From NCBI GenBank assembly GCA_019359395.1, contig JAHHHK010000030.1, positions 1 to 64,000 of the forward strand: a stretch of DNA of 64,000 bases. Reading direction: 5' to 3'. The position numbers and the translations under genes are program-made. The stretch comes from Komarekiella atlantica HA4396-MV6. GTDB taxonomy: Bacteria; Cyanobacteriota; Cyanobacteriia; Cyanobacteriales; Nostocaceae. Positions 9,587-17,574 of this stretch are shown here, piece by piece (the first letter of the stretch is position 1; each line of letters opens with the position of its first letter). The notes under the pieces were generated by a model. The model did no database searches. It was given only the letters and a program-made list of their open reading frames with translations, and was not told where the DNA came from.

Positions 9587-10837
9587 GTCTACACCCCGCA
9601 TTGCCAACAAAGCGGTTCCGTAAGCGGCTTCTGTATAAACCGACGCTACTACAGGAACTTGTAAATGACGTGCCCTAATTGCAGTCCAAGTGTCATTTGC
9701 CGCGCCACCCCCAGCTGTATAAACACGGGTCAATTTATCAGCGCCCATTTTTTGTAATAATTCATACCCTCGTGTCTCTATGCGAGCGATGCTTTCCAGT
9801 AAACCATGCAGAAATTTAATGGGATTATCTGGGCGTGGTTCCAAGCGTGGGGGTAGATTGGGGTCGTTAATGGGAAAGCGATCGCCTACTTTCAACAATG
9901 GATAATAATCTAACTCGCTGGCTTTTGAGCCATCAATTTCATGACTCAGGCTTTCCAACTCAGCCTCACTAAAAAATTGCTTGAGCACCGCACCCCCTGT
10001 ATTAGAAGCACCACCTGCGAGCCACAAATCACCTAGTCGATGGCTGTAAACTCCATATCGCGCATCTTCTATGCGAGTATGACTCAAAAGTTTTAGTACC
10101 AACGTTGAACCTAAAGAAGTCACTGCTTCACCAGGCAATTTCGCACCACTGGCCATAAAAGCAGCAATACTATCAGTCGTACCAGCACATACCAGGCAAT
10201 CATGACGCAAACCCAAATTAGCTGCAATTTCCGGGCGCACTTCACTAATTGGAGTACCAGGAGGTAAAACTTTAGGTAGCTGAATTGATAGTTGCATCTT
10301 TTCCAGCCATTCTGGGTATTTTAACTGTTCCACGTCATAACCCAGCTTTAAAGCATTGTGGTAGTCACTAACACCTAAATACCCATGCAAAAGAAACGCC
10401 AGCCAGTCGGCTTGATGTAGAAAATATTTAGCGTTGTTAAAAGAGGATAATTGCCTCATCCACAAAAGCTTGACAAGGCTGGAGGTGGCGCTCAACACGT
10501 TATGATTGGGGGGTGCTACGCTCCTCAACTGCTCTAGCATAGATGAACCCCGCGCATCGTCATACAACAGTGCGGCATCTACAGACTTACCAACAGCATC
10601 GCATACCAACACTGTAGAGGATGTACCATTGATTGCGATCGCCCTAATTTCTCGCCGCAATTCTTGAGGTATTTGCTCTAAAAGCTCAAATAAAGCTTTC
10701 TGCCAAAAATCTGGCATGTCACAGATAGCTGAATCCTCAAAGGCATAACGTACCTCAATCTGGATACAAGCTTCATCGTCAATCACTATACCGCGTGCGC
10801 CAGACGTCCCGAAGTCGATACCCAGATACATATCCAT
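9575..10837 (-). CDS. FGGY-family sugar kinase, probable D-ribulose kinase
   Basis: With the start at the ATG complementary to 10835-10837 the protein has 420 residues and begins MDMYLGIDFGTSGARG. This puts the FGGY phosphate-loop residues at D8 and T11 and the catalytic Asp at D222 in CAGTTDSIAAF. The pattern agrees with the cyanobacterial sugar kinase shown to phosphorylate D-ribulose (the SePSK/XK-1 group). A longer frame to 10936 adds 33 residues without family character. The enzyme would return free ribulose to the pentose phosphate pool as ribulose 5-phosphate. Its last codons overlap the methyltransferase remnant on the other strand. Confidence 0.85.
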   Translation of the reverse strand: MDMYLGIDFGTSGARGIVIDDEACIQIEVRYAFEDSAICDMPDFWQKALFELLEQIPQELRREIRAIAINGTSSTVLVCDAVGKSVDAALLYDDARGSSMLEQLRSVAPPNHNVLSATSSLVKLLWMRQLSSFNNAKYFLHQADWLAFLLHGYLGVSDYHNALKLGYDVEQLKYPEWLEKMQLSIQLPKVLPPGTPISEVRPEIAANLGLRHDCLVCAGTTDSIAAFMASGAKLPGEAVTSLGSTLVLKLLSHTRIEDARYGVYSHRLGDLWLAGGASNTGGAVLKQFFSEAELESLSHEIDGSKASELDYYPLLKVGDRFPINDPNLPPRLEPRPDNPIKFLHGLLESIARIETRGYELLQKMGADKLTRVYTAGGGAANDTWTAIRARHLQVPVVASVYTEAAYGTALLAMRGVDTNI

Positions 10838-10996
10838 GAGTTTGATAAATTTTGCTAATAAAGAGTAACTAGTGACTACAGATGAAATAACTGCTTTTGT
10901 TGCATCTTGTAACAAGATATTCCACAATCTTGGCAAAACAAGGAAAAGTAGTAAACGAACTGTTCAAAATTTATTCAGTTTAGGAGGTTTCAAACC

Positions 10997-11128
10997 ATGC
11001 CTATTTTAGATACTTTGTACCTCGCTCAAGTGTCTTCCATATCAGATACTCAAGTGTACATTGCTTTAGTTGTGGCGCTGATCCCAGGAGTTCTAGCTTG
11101 GCGGTTGGCCACAGAACTTTACAAATAA
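10997..11128 (+). CDS. psaM: Photosystem I subunit XII (PsaM), N-terminally extended form
   Basis: The 43-codon frame starts at ATG 10997 after a strong TAGGAGG at 10981-10987. The last 30 residues, SISDTQVYIALVVALIPGV then LAWRLATELYK, are PsaM, a single membrane helix at the photosystem I trimer interface. PsaM is normally about 31 residues. Here 13 extra residues (MPILDTLYLAQVS) precede the conserved start region. A GTG at 11030 would give a 32-residue form but has no ribosome binding site. The gene is monocistronic in this window, upstream of an unrelated membrane protein. Confidence 0.92.
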   Translation: MPILDTLYLAQVSSISDTQVYIALVVALIPGVLAWRLATELYK

Positions 11129-11375
11129 CGCCCAATGTAAAACGGTTATAAAACCAATCATCCTGGCAGTACGGGGTGCATCCAGAGACTTGTGGCTTTA
11201 TGTCGTAAGTCATGCTGAAATTGCACGTACGTAGGCCAGGTTCTTTTTAAAATCATGCAATACGTGTAGCAATTTCCAAAAAATGAAGTAATATGGCTGC
11301 TAAATCAAGCAGTAATTAGTGCCAGGGTGCTTTTTACCGTGCTTCCCTTCACTCAAAGAGGCTTTTTTTAGCATC

Positions 11376-11783
11376 ATGAACGCGATTCAACCGTCCAGAC
11401 CCCCACTAAAACCCATACAAAAACGCCGGGTTGTTCCCCGACCAAAGCGCCACCTTCGTCAACGTTCTTACCAAGTGATGGCACTGGAAGGTACAGCAAA
11501 GATAGCGGTTAACCTTGTAATTACAGCAGCAGCGGCGTCTGCTTTAACACAACTTTTACCTTATCACTGGTTACAGCAAGACAAGTTGCGAGAAATTCAG
11601 ACTGAAGTCAAGCTGATGGAAGGACGTGTCAATAATTTGCAGGCGCAATTTAGCCGTAACTTTGATCCGCACCAGGCTAAAAGTATTATGCAAGAACAAA
11701 GCTACCGTTTCGACCCTAATCAGCGTCGGATCGCGTTTCCTAAAGAGACAACAGAAGTTGAATTAACAGAGTTATCACCCTAA
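11376..11783 (+). CDS. Conserved small membrane protein, function unknown
   Basis: The start is taken at ATG 11376 (MNAIQPSRPPLKPIQ), giving 135 residues; an upstream in-frame start at 11319 adds 19 poorly supported residues. The N-terminus is rich in Pro, Arg and Lys. One hydrophobic segment lies at about residues 42-64 (AVNLVITAAAASALTQLLPY), followed by a helical region likely to be coiled coil (REIQTEVKLMEGRVNNLQAQ) and an acidic tail. This resembles uncharacterised single-pass cyanobacterial proteins that may tether something to a membrane. No domain of known activity is recognised. Confidence 0.75.
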   Translation: MNAIQPSRPPLKPIQKRRVVPRPKRHLRQRSYQVMALEGTAKIAVNLVITAAAASALTQLLPYHWLQQDKLREIQTEVKLMEGRVNNLQAQFSRNFDPHQAKSIMQEQSYRFDPNQRRIAFPKETTEVELTELSP

Positions 11784-11817
11784 AGAAAATATTAAATTTC
11801 AATTATAAAGAGTTAAT

Positions 11818-12543
11818 CTACGAGTTGGAATGCTGAGGAGATAGTAGTTCGTTGAGCCAATTTTCGAGTTGTAAATGTAAGCGATAACTAGCAACATCCC
11901 TACTGTTGTCAGCACAGGACAGTTGAGTAAAGGCGCGATGATAATCAGCGATCGCAAAATTCCAGTCACCCCAAAGATGATAAGTTCTACCGCGTTCTGC
12001 CAAAATATGAGCTTCTAATTGACCAAAAAGCAGTGCTATCTCAAAATTATCAATCGCCTCTTCGTATTGCCCTAAGTCACGTAAGGTAATACCTCGGTTA
12101 ATCCAAGCCCGAACATGGCTAGGATTCAAATCTATCGCCTGATCGTAGTCGGCGATCGCTGCTGCTAATTCACCACAGGCTGCGTAGTAATTTGCTCGAT
12201 TATTATAAGCGCTAGCCAACTTGGGATTAAGTTGTAGTGCGGTATTGTAGTCACAAAACGCTTTTTGCGTTTCACCACTTTGAAAATAAATTAGTCCGCG
12301 GTTGTTGTAATCAACAGCATTGTGGGGACGGCGGTGAATTAGCTGGTTTAAGAGGGCGATCGCCTCAGTATAATTTCCTTGTTGAGCTGACTTCAAAGCA
12401 CGAGAGCGTAAGCTACTGTCTTTTGCAGCAGATTCGCCGCTATTGTTTGCCCGATGTTTTTGAGTATTAATTGTACTATTTATAACAAATTCATAACGGT
12501 CACTTTGCGGGACACCAGAAGCTAAAAATGAGTGACTATTCAT
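11818..12543 (-). CDS. TPR-repeat protein
   Basis: The start is taken at the ATG complementary to 12541-12543 (MNSHSFLASGVPQSDR), giving 241 residues; an upstream in-frame start adds 12. After a polar N-terminus of about 60 residues come four to five tetratricopeptide repeats from about residue 65, with typical endings such as LNPKLASAYNNRANYYAACG and LNPSHVRAWINRGITLRDLG. TPR arrays are protein-protein scaffolds. No catalytic domain or signal peptide is seen, so the partner cannot be named. It is convergent with the preceding small membrane protein. Confidence 0.85.
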   Translation of the reverse strand: MNSHSFLASGVPQSDRYEFVINSTINTQKHRANNSGESAAKDSSLRSRALKSAQQGNYTEAIALLNQLIHRRPHNAVDYNNRGLIYFQSGETQKAFCDYNTALQLNPKLASAYNNRANYYAACGELAAAIADYDQAIDLNPSHVRAWINRGITLRDLGQYEEAIDNFEIALLFGQLEAHILAERGRTYHLWGDWNFAIADYHRAFTQLSCADNSRDVASYRLHLQLENWLNELLSPQHSNS

Positions 12544-12862
12544 ATTATCTCGCCTGATTTGCCTACTCTGTGAAATCAAACTGTAGTTTTTTATGGTGGT
12601 GGTTTTACTACTCTATTAAACTTATAAAGTCTTTATCATTACTTAAAACCTATCTCAATGCTGACTTTAAGCTCAAACTAGTAGAGGTCTTTGCCGCACA
12701 TAAATAATTGATCCTCCAACCTAGTAATAGATACTTCATCCCCAAGTTGAATTCCAGAAATAGCAAATATCAACCTTAAAGACTAGTCAATTAGTAAGAG
12801 CGACAACTTGGTAGAATGCCAACAAGCCGTTCATTAGAGATTGGAAAGAAAACACAAAGGCA

Positions 12863-12904
12863 AGGGAACACGGAGAATGCAAAAATCATCTCTGTGCTTT
12901 CCCT
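12863..12904. other. Inverted repeat in the 12580-12949 gap
   Basis: The gap upstream of the 12950 gene holds one clear dyad: AGGGAACACGGAGA at 12863-12876 pairs with TCTCTGTGCTTTCCCT ending at 12904, with a small bulge and about a 12-nt A-rich loop. It sits 45 bp before the next start codon. It could be a leader hairpin, or a relic of a dispersed repeat. Nothing else is evident in the gap. Confidence 0.5.
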
Positions 12905-12949
12905 AGTCTTCTCAACCACACCAGTTAAACCAAGTTACTAATTTTTCTG

Positions 12950-13414
12950 ATGACAACTACAATTTCTTATCCCAACGCCCCGGATCTAACAGCTGATGAT
13001 TATATTGCGATCGGCTTGGCAACATGTTTCGTCAAAGAAGATGGAGAAGTTCATCAAATCGAAGTTATAGAACCCATCCCCTCCGCAGCTTTGGAAGCAC
13101 TGTTAAAGGGCATTCCTACGTCCTATAAGCTGGCTTTTGCAACAACTTTGGGAAATCTACTAGACAGCGAGACATTGCGCTTGCCAAATGGTTTTCCAGA
13201 GTCGGCTCAGTTCGGGGAAGAATTTGGAGCACGAGCCTTTGCAGCGGCTCGTACCTACAAGCGTCGTGAATCAGCAAAATCTCTGATTCCCTTGGGTACA
13301 ACTTACACTGAGTTTAAGTATTCCATTGAGCGCAAACGAGTACTAAATGCTGCTAGAGTTGTCACTAAAGAAGATAACGTTAAGCAGCATTCTCACACTC
13401 ACAAAGTTCTTTAG
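12950..13414 (+). CDS. Conserved cyanobacterial protein, function unknown
   Basis: The 154-residue soluble protein starts MTTTISYPNAPDLTADDYIA. It has a central helical segment (ALEALLKGIPTSYKLAFATT), the block FGARAFAAARTYKRR, and a basic C-terminus ending SHTHKVL. No signal peptide, membrane helix or known catalytic motif is visible. The glutathione S-transferase gene begins 13 bp after its stop in the same direction, so the two are probably co-transcribed. That hints at a shared stress or detoxification context, without saying what this protein does. Confidence 0.75.
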   Translation: MTTTISYPNAPDLTADDYIAIGLATCFVKEDGEVHQIEVIEPIPSAALEALLKGIPTSYKLAFATTLGNLLDSETLRLPNGFPESAQFGEEFGARAFAAARTYKRRESAKSLIPLGTTYTEFKYSIERKRVLNAARVVTKEDNVKQHSHTHKVL

Positions 13415-13426
13415 TCGTAAGTAATT

Positions 13427-13981
13427 ATGCTGAAACTATATGGTGGCGCTCGTAGTCGCGCATCAATTGTTCAATGGTATTTAGAGGAACTAGAAGTTCC
13501 CTACGAATTTGTCAAGCTTGATATGCAGGCAGGTGAACATAAGCAACCTGAATATTTGGCAATTAACCCCATTGGTAAAGTTCCAGCAATTGTTGATGGA
13601 GACTTTAAACTTTGGGAATCAGGGGCAATTTTGTTGTATCTAGCGGATAAGTATGGTAAGCCAGTTTCGCCAGAGGAGCGGGCTGTGTTTTCTCAGTGGG
13701 TATTATTTGCCAACGCTACCCTCGGCCCAGGGATTTTTACGGAAGCAAATCGGGAGCGGGAGATGCCCATTTTATTAACTCCCTTAAATGAAATTCTTGG
13801 GCGGCAACCTTTTTTACTGGGCAATGAATTCACAGTTGCCGATGTGGCAGTGGGGTCTATCCTGAGTTACATTCCCATCATGCTGAAGCTAGACCTCAGT
13901 TCTTACCCAGCCTTGTTGAACTATATCAGGCGAATGTCTGAACGTCCGGCATTTCAAAAGAGTATTGGTGGAAAGGCATAA
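13427..13981 (+). CDS. Glutathione S-transferase family protein
   Basis: The 184-residue protein has a thioredoxin-fold N-terminal domain with MLKLYGGARSRASIVQWYLEE, the cis-proline region NPIGKVPAIVDG near 46-57, and the Glu-Ser pair of the glutathione site in LWESGAILLYLADKYG. A shorter helical C-terminal domain follows, with FTVADVAVGSILSY. It would conjugate or exchange glutathione with electrophiles in the cytosol. A Ser at residue 10 is a possible catalytic residue. At 184 residues it is a little short for the family. A repeat array begins immediately after its stop. Confidence 0.92.
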   Translation: MLKLYGGARSRASIVQWYLEELEVPYEFVKLDMQAGEHKQPEYLAINPIGKVPAIVDGDFKLWESGAILLYLADKYGKPVSPEERAVFSQWVLFANATLGPGIFTEANREREMPILLTPLNEILGRQPFLLGNEFTVADVAVGSILSYIPIMLKLDLSSYPALLNYIRRMSERPAFQKSIGGKA

Positions 13982-13983
13982 TT

Positions 13984-14520
13984 AAATCAGTGAACAGTGA
14001 ACAGTAAACAGTAAACAGTTGGGGGATTTAAACACGCCAGATAGATTATTTCAGTAATCGACTTTGGATTATTATTTTTCAGTTGTAAGTACTCGCCTCC
14101 TTAGTGGTTCCCCTTAAACCCAATTATCTTGACTGTTTACCGTTTACTGATAACTGTTAAAAGTCAATAGTAATCAGTCTTGACGGCGGATGGCGGGGGA
14201 TTTCAACCCGCGAGATAGCACCTGCCACTCATTGGCTTTGGATTATTATTTTTCAGTTGCAAGCGATCGCCCCCTTAGTAGTTCCCCTTAAACCCAATTA
14301 TCTTGACTGTTTACTGTTTACCGTTTACTGATAACTGTTAAAAGTCAATAGTAATCAGTCTTGACGGCGGATGGCGGGGGATTTCAACCCGCGAGATAGC
14401 ACCTGCCACTCATTGGCTTTGGATTATTATTTTTCAGTTGCAAGCGATCGCCCCCTTAGTAGTTCCCCTTAAACCCAATTATCTTGACTGTTTACTGTTT
14501 ACCGTTTACTGATAACTGTT
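13984..14520. repeat. Three-unit tandem repeat array (about 174-181-bp period) after the GST gene
   Basis: It opens with the same AACAGTGAACAGTAAACAGT lead as the array after purB and contains three units, beginning near 14037, 14211 and 14392. The last two are nearly identical at a 181-bp period. All share CGCCCCCTTAG or CGCCTCCTTAG, CCCCTTAAACCCAATTA and the TGTTTAC...CCGTTTACTG ending. The last two units have GCCACTCATTGGC, a 4-bp-stem hairpin. The array has no gene and fills almost all of the gap before the yajQ terminator. Both arrays start within a few bases of a stop codon. Confidence 0.85.
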
Positions 14521-14533
14521 AATTGATGGAATT

Positions 14534-14551
14534 GGTGGGCAATTGCCCACC
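14534..14551 (-). terminator. Hairpin downstream of yajQ
   Basis: GGTGGGCAATTGCCCACC is a perfect 18-bp palindrome just past the yajQ stop codon. It is followed on the minus strand by moderately T-rich sequence. Variants of the same GGTGGGCA hairpin occur at 49095 and 56783, so it is also part of a repeat family. Confidence 0.55.
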
Positions 14552-14562
14552 CTACAAATTTT

Positions 14563-15054
14563 TTAACGATAATTTGTAAATTGCAAAGCAACAGGGTAGT
14601 CTTCTTGCTTTAGCCGCTGGATGACAGTTTGTAAGTCATCTTTATCTTTGGCAGAAACCCGCACAGCATCACCTTGAATTGAGGCTTGTACCTTTTTGAA
14701 TTCGTCGCGAATCAATTTGGAAATTTGCTTGGCAATTTCCTGGCTGATACCTTTTTTGAGTTTGATTTCTTGACGTACGCGGTTTCCGCTGGCTGATTCA
14801 ACTTTGCCAAAATCAAAGATTTTTTGGGAGAGGTTGCGTTTGGCAGCTTTTTCCCGCAGGATGTTGTGGACAGATTCTAAGGTAAACTCGCTATCGGTGC
14901 TAACATTAATGCTTTGTTCGGCTAACTCGACAGTAGTTTGAGTGTCTTTGAGGTCGTAACGGCCTTTGATGTCACGTACAACTTGGTCAACAGCGTTAAC
15001 CAATTCTTGTCGGTCAAAGTCACTCACAATGTCAAAAGAATAAGTAGAAGCCAT
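14563..15054 (-). CDS. YajQ family cyclic-di-GMP-binding protein
   Basis: At 163 residues the protein has the exact family length and signatures: [24 protein letters not shown] at the start, [24 protein letters not shown] in the second half, and the ending [12 protein letters not shown]. It folds as two RNP-like domains. In Xanthomonas the family binds c-di-GMP and modulates a transcription factor, and in others it binds RNA or other nucleotides. The cyanobacterial role is untested. It is transcribed leftwards toward the hairpin at 14534, with the MAPEG gene about 100 bp upstream on the same strand. Confidence 0.93.
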   Translation of the reverse strand: MASTYSFDIVSDFDRQELVNAVDQVVRDIKGRYDLKDTQTTVELAEQSINVSTDSEFTLESVHNILREKAAKRNLSQKIFDFGKVESASGNRVRQEIKLKKGISQEIAKQISKLIRDEFKKVQASIQGDAVRVSAKDKDDLQTVIQRLKQEDYPVALQFTNYR

Positions 15055-15153
15055 AGCAAATGTTGGATTGTTAGATGTTGGATTTTGAATAGAGAATAAG
15101 AATTAGGTGTTGGAAATAATTCCATTCCCCAGTTCCTAGTCCTCAGTCCCCAA

Positions 15154-15549
15154 TTAACTAGTGGCTTGGATGATGCTCAGAAGGATGAGAGTGCCAGAGC
15201 TCAGAGAGCCAATGGCAAACATGAGCGATCGCAAAAGGGGTATATTCACAATATAAAAAATCGAGTATAACAAGCGAGCTGCAACAAAGGCGATCGCAGC
15301 CACGGTTGCTGTAGAAGAATTTACACTCGTTACGTATGCCATTAATGCAGCTGCTGCAAAAATCATAAATGCTTCAAAGGAGTTCTGATGTGCCCAAGTA
15401 GCTCGTTGAGCGTATGGCGGCAATTTATCAAACATAGCGCGAGGAGCAGAAGTATCGTACCCAACACGCGCACGGGCATAACCTACTACCAAAAATGGTA
15501 AATATATCAAAACGGCAGCAGCAGCAATAGAATACAAAAAAATTATCAT
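15154..15549 (-). CDS. MAPEG family membrane protein
   Basis: This 131-residue protein has four hydrophobic helices, starting MIIFLYSIAAAAVLIYLPFL. The MAPEG features are an Arg-rich first loop (RARVGYDTSAPRAMFDKLPPY), the block RATWAHQNSFEAFMIFAAAAL near 49-68, and AARLLYSIFYIVNIPLLRS. Eukaryotic members are glutathione-dependent enzymes of eicosanoid metabolism. The bacterial members are uncharacterised and usually lack proven activity. The gap to the next gene (15550-15781) holds only ATTAGTCATTAGT-type filler and Nostoc repeat sequence. Confidence 0.88.
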   Translation of the reverse strand: MIIFLYSIAAAAVLIYLPFLVVGYARARVGYDTSAPRAMFDKLPPYAQRATWAHQNSFEAFMIFAAAALMAYVTSVNSSTATVAAIAFVAARLLYSIFYIVNIPLLRSLMFAIGSLSSGTLILLSIIQATS

Positions 15550-15781
15550 TACTTATTAGTCATTAGTTAATTAGTCACTACTCATTTAGTCATTGTCATT
15601 GGTCAAACACACAGACACACCAGCGGCTTCCCGCAGGGTAAGACAAACGACAAAGCACAAAGTCTGAACTAAGGCTTCCTTAGATGGCTCCGCCAACGCC
15701 AAATGCGAACAAACGGCAGTTCCTTTATGCGCGGGAACCCCGCCAATGGACTGCCTCAACTTTGTAAAAGAAGACAAATGA

Positions 15782-16285
15782 CTAATCAAAATAAAACAAC
15801 GTCACCACTTTTCTTTGTTCTTCTGCATCTTGGCAAGTTTGCAACAGAGTACGACTGTCATGAAATGCAAAGCAAATTAGTTGCTGGCAACGCGAGACAA
15901 TTTCCTTATTGCACAGGTAACTAGCTTCAGCAAGGGACAGATTATCATTACTAGGATTTTCCACTAAATGCATTACCTGTTCTAATTGCTGGCGCGATTC
16001 CAAAGGCTGGCGTTCCAAGCTTTGGGGTAGGATTACCGTTAACAAATTGGCATCAGCCCGCATTGCTCCCTTGATGGCAGCTGAATTAGTACCGATAGCC
16101 CCAGAGGTAATGACTCGATTCCCTGACAAAACAAGGGCATAGGTCATCATTTCAATCAAATTCTGATGCGTAATCGGCACATGGCGAGAACCCAGTAAAG
16201 CAATTCGTTTAGAACCTGTTTGCTGGATTGTCGCTAGTTCTTGTGCTAATGTATCGAGGTTAATGAGGTCTATTGACTGGCTCAA
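15782..16285 (-). CDS. DprA-like Rossmann-fold protein (DNA recombination-mediator protein A family)
   Basis: The 167-residue protein starts with TTG (MSQSIDLINLDTL). It carries the DprA/LOG-type Rossmann block KRIALLGSRHVPITHQNL, VLSGNRVITSGAIGTNSAAIKGAM and VILPQSLERQP. Canonical DprA, which loads RecA on incoming single-stranded DNA, has about 290 or more residues with extra SAM and winged-helix domains. This is the short single-domain cyanobacterial variant. A role in transformation is possible but not shown, and nucleotide binding is the safest inference. Confidence 0.8.
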   Translation of the reverse strand: MSQSIDLINLDTLAQELATIQQTGSKRIALLGSRHVPITHQNLIEMMTYALVLSGNRVITSGAIGTNSAAIKGAMRADANLLTVILPQSLERQPLESRQQLEQVMHLVENPSNDNLSLAEASYLCNKEIVSRCQQLICFAFHDSRTLLQTCQDAEEQRKVVTLFYFD

Positions 16286-16366
16286 TGATGGACATAATCA
16301 GATTAAACGACCCAGATATTTTACCAAACAGCGTGTAGGTGCGAAGCCAATTTGAGTCAAACGATA

Positions 16367-16915
16367 CTACATTTTCTCGATTGTTTCGCTAAGTAACTCG
16401 ATTGCTTGGTCACACCAAGCTAGCCAATACGTTTCATAAGTAATGCCATTTAGGAGAGTTAGATAGCGAAATTTTGCTGATTCTGGTAGTTCTTGTGGAT
16501 TCTGAAAATAACGCTGTTCTAAATCTTTATAAGTAGACAATTTTTCTCGGTGAGCCTTTTGATGACGTTCTAGCTCCGCCAAGATAATTTGGCTAGGGGC
16601 AACATACCCAGCAAAGATTTTAACAAGTAAATCATCTTTAATCGGTGTGGGTTCACAAGGTTGAGTAATCCACTCTTTTAGTTGCTGTGCTCCCAAGTCT
16701 GTAACCCTATAGAGCTTTTTATCTGGGCGTGCTGCTTGGAGAATCGTCTCAGAACTGATCCACCCTTGATCTTCTAGCTTCGACAACTCTCGATAAATCT
16801 GCTGGTGACTTGCTGACCAGAAAAAGCCTACAGAGCCATCGAATCGCTTTGCTAAATCATACCCACTACATGGGGCTTCAATCAGAGCAGCCAGTATTGC
16901 GTGCGCTAAAGCCAT
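16367..16915 (-). CDS. PadR family transcriptional regulator
   Basis: The start is taken at the ATG complementary to 16913-16915 (MALAHAILAALIEAPCSGYDL); a TTG at 16945 would add ten residues and place the start next to the operator. The 182-residue product has the PadR winged helix (residues 1-80, including SHQQIYRELSKLEDQGWI and a KKLYRVTDLG wing). An extended helical C-terminal half (VirR-type) serves dimerisation. Family members repress nearby genes and are released by small ligands. It is divergent from the DUF4188 gene across a symmetrical 48-bp operator, which strongly suggests mutual control. Confidence 0.92.
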   Translation of the reverse strand: MALAHAILAALIEAPCSGYDLAKRFDGSVGFFWSASHQQIYRELSKLEDQGWISSETILQAARPDKKLYRVTDLGAQQLKEWITQPCEPTPIKDDLLVKIFAGYVAPSQIILAELERHQKAHREKLSTYKDLEQRYFQNPQELPESAKFRYLTLLNGITYETYWLAWCDQAIELLSETIEKM

Positions 16916-16937
16916 AATTTTTAATTCACTACTTGAC

Positions 16938-16985
16938 TTATGCAAATAGTTGCATAATATTATTTATATGCAACTATTTGCATAA
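16938..16985. promoter_or_regulatory. Symmetrical double operator between padR and the DUF4188 gene
   Basis: Two dyads, TGCAA-ATAG-TTGCA (16941-16954) and TGCAA-CTAT-TTGCA (about 16969-16982), are themselves mirror images, so the 48 bp from TTATGCAAATAG to CTATTTGCATAA form one large palindrome. It lies 23 bp from the PadR start and 30 bp from the DUF4188 start, where it would cover both promoters. The TATTTATA centre is A+T-rich and may hold the -10 elements. Binding by PadR is inferred from position. Confidence 0.8.
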
Positions 16986-17014
16986 TAAACTAAAACGTAA
17001 GGAGTCAATAGCAG

Positions 17015-17533
17015 ATGTCTCAAGTAATACCAGGGCGATTTACCGCCGAGATTGACGAACCCTTTGTTGTGTTTCTCATTGGTATGCGAATCAATAAATT
17101 TTTTGCTTTCTCTAAATGGATTCCTACAGCTAGAGCTATGTCACCCATGCTACGCAGCCTTCAACAGAATCCAGACAAAGGGTTTCTAGGAGGAGAAACA
17201 TTTATCTACTGGCGAGGGGTAGGACTGCTTCAATATTGGCGATCGTTCGAGGATTTGGAGCGTTTTGCTAGAAATCCATCAGACCCACATCTAGAAGCTT
17301 GGCAAAGGTTTAATCGAGCTATTGGTGCTGATGGCAGTGTCGGCATTTGGCACGAAACTTATTTAATCGAGCCGGGAAGATATAAGGCGATTTATGGTAA
17401 TATGCCTGTTTTTGGATTAGCTGCTGCAACTAAGCATGTTCCGGCTATGGAGCGGAGGGAGACAGCACGCCGTCGCCTGGGAGATGACAGCGTGCCAGCT
17501 GTACCCTCACCTGAAATACAGCCTTCTAACTGA
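17015..17533 (+). CDS. DUF4188 family protein (monooxygenase-like)
   Basis: The ATG at 17015 follows AAGGAG at 16998-17003. The 172-residue protein starts MSQVIPGRFTAEIDEPFVVF and has family blocks VFLIGMRINKFFAFSKWIP, GFLGGETFIYWRGVGLLQYW and VGIWHETYLI. DUF4188 proteins resemble small ferredoxin-fold heme-degrading or ABM-type monooxygenases, but no activity is established. The repeated pairing with a PadR repressor suggests a ligand-inducible detoxification role. The tail after residue 150 is polar and probably disordered. Confidence 0.88.
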   Translation: MSQVIPGRFTAEIDEPFVVFLIGMRINKFFAFSKWIPTARAMSPMLRSLQQNPDKGFLGGETFIYWRGVGLLQYWRSFEDLERFARNPSDPHLEAWQRFNRAIGADGSVGIWHETYLIEPGRYKAIYGNMPVFGLAAATKHVPAMERRETARRRLGDDSVPAVPSPEIQPSN

Positions 17534-17574
17534 TAACTGAGCATGGATGCTCGCAATTGTTTGAGTTGATTGAG

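Noticed and set aside
7021-14520. Possible CRISPR arrays
   Set aside because: Repeat units are 160-180 bp with no short direct repeat plus variable spacer structure, and there are no cas genes.
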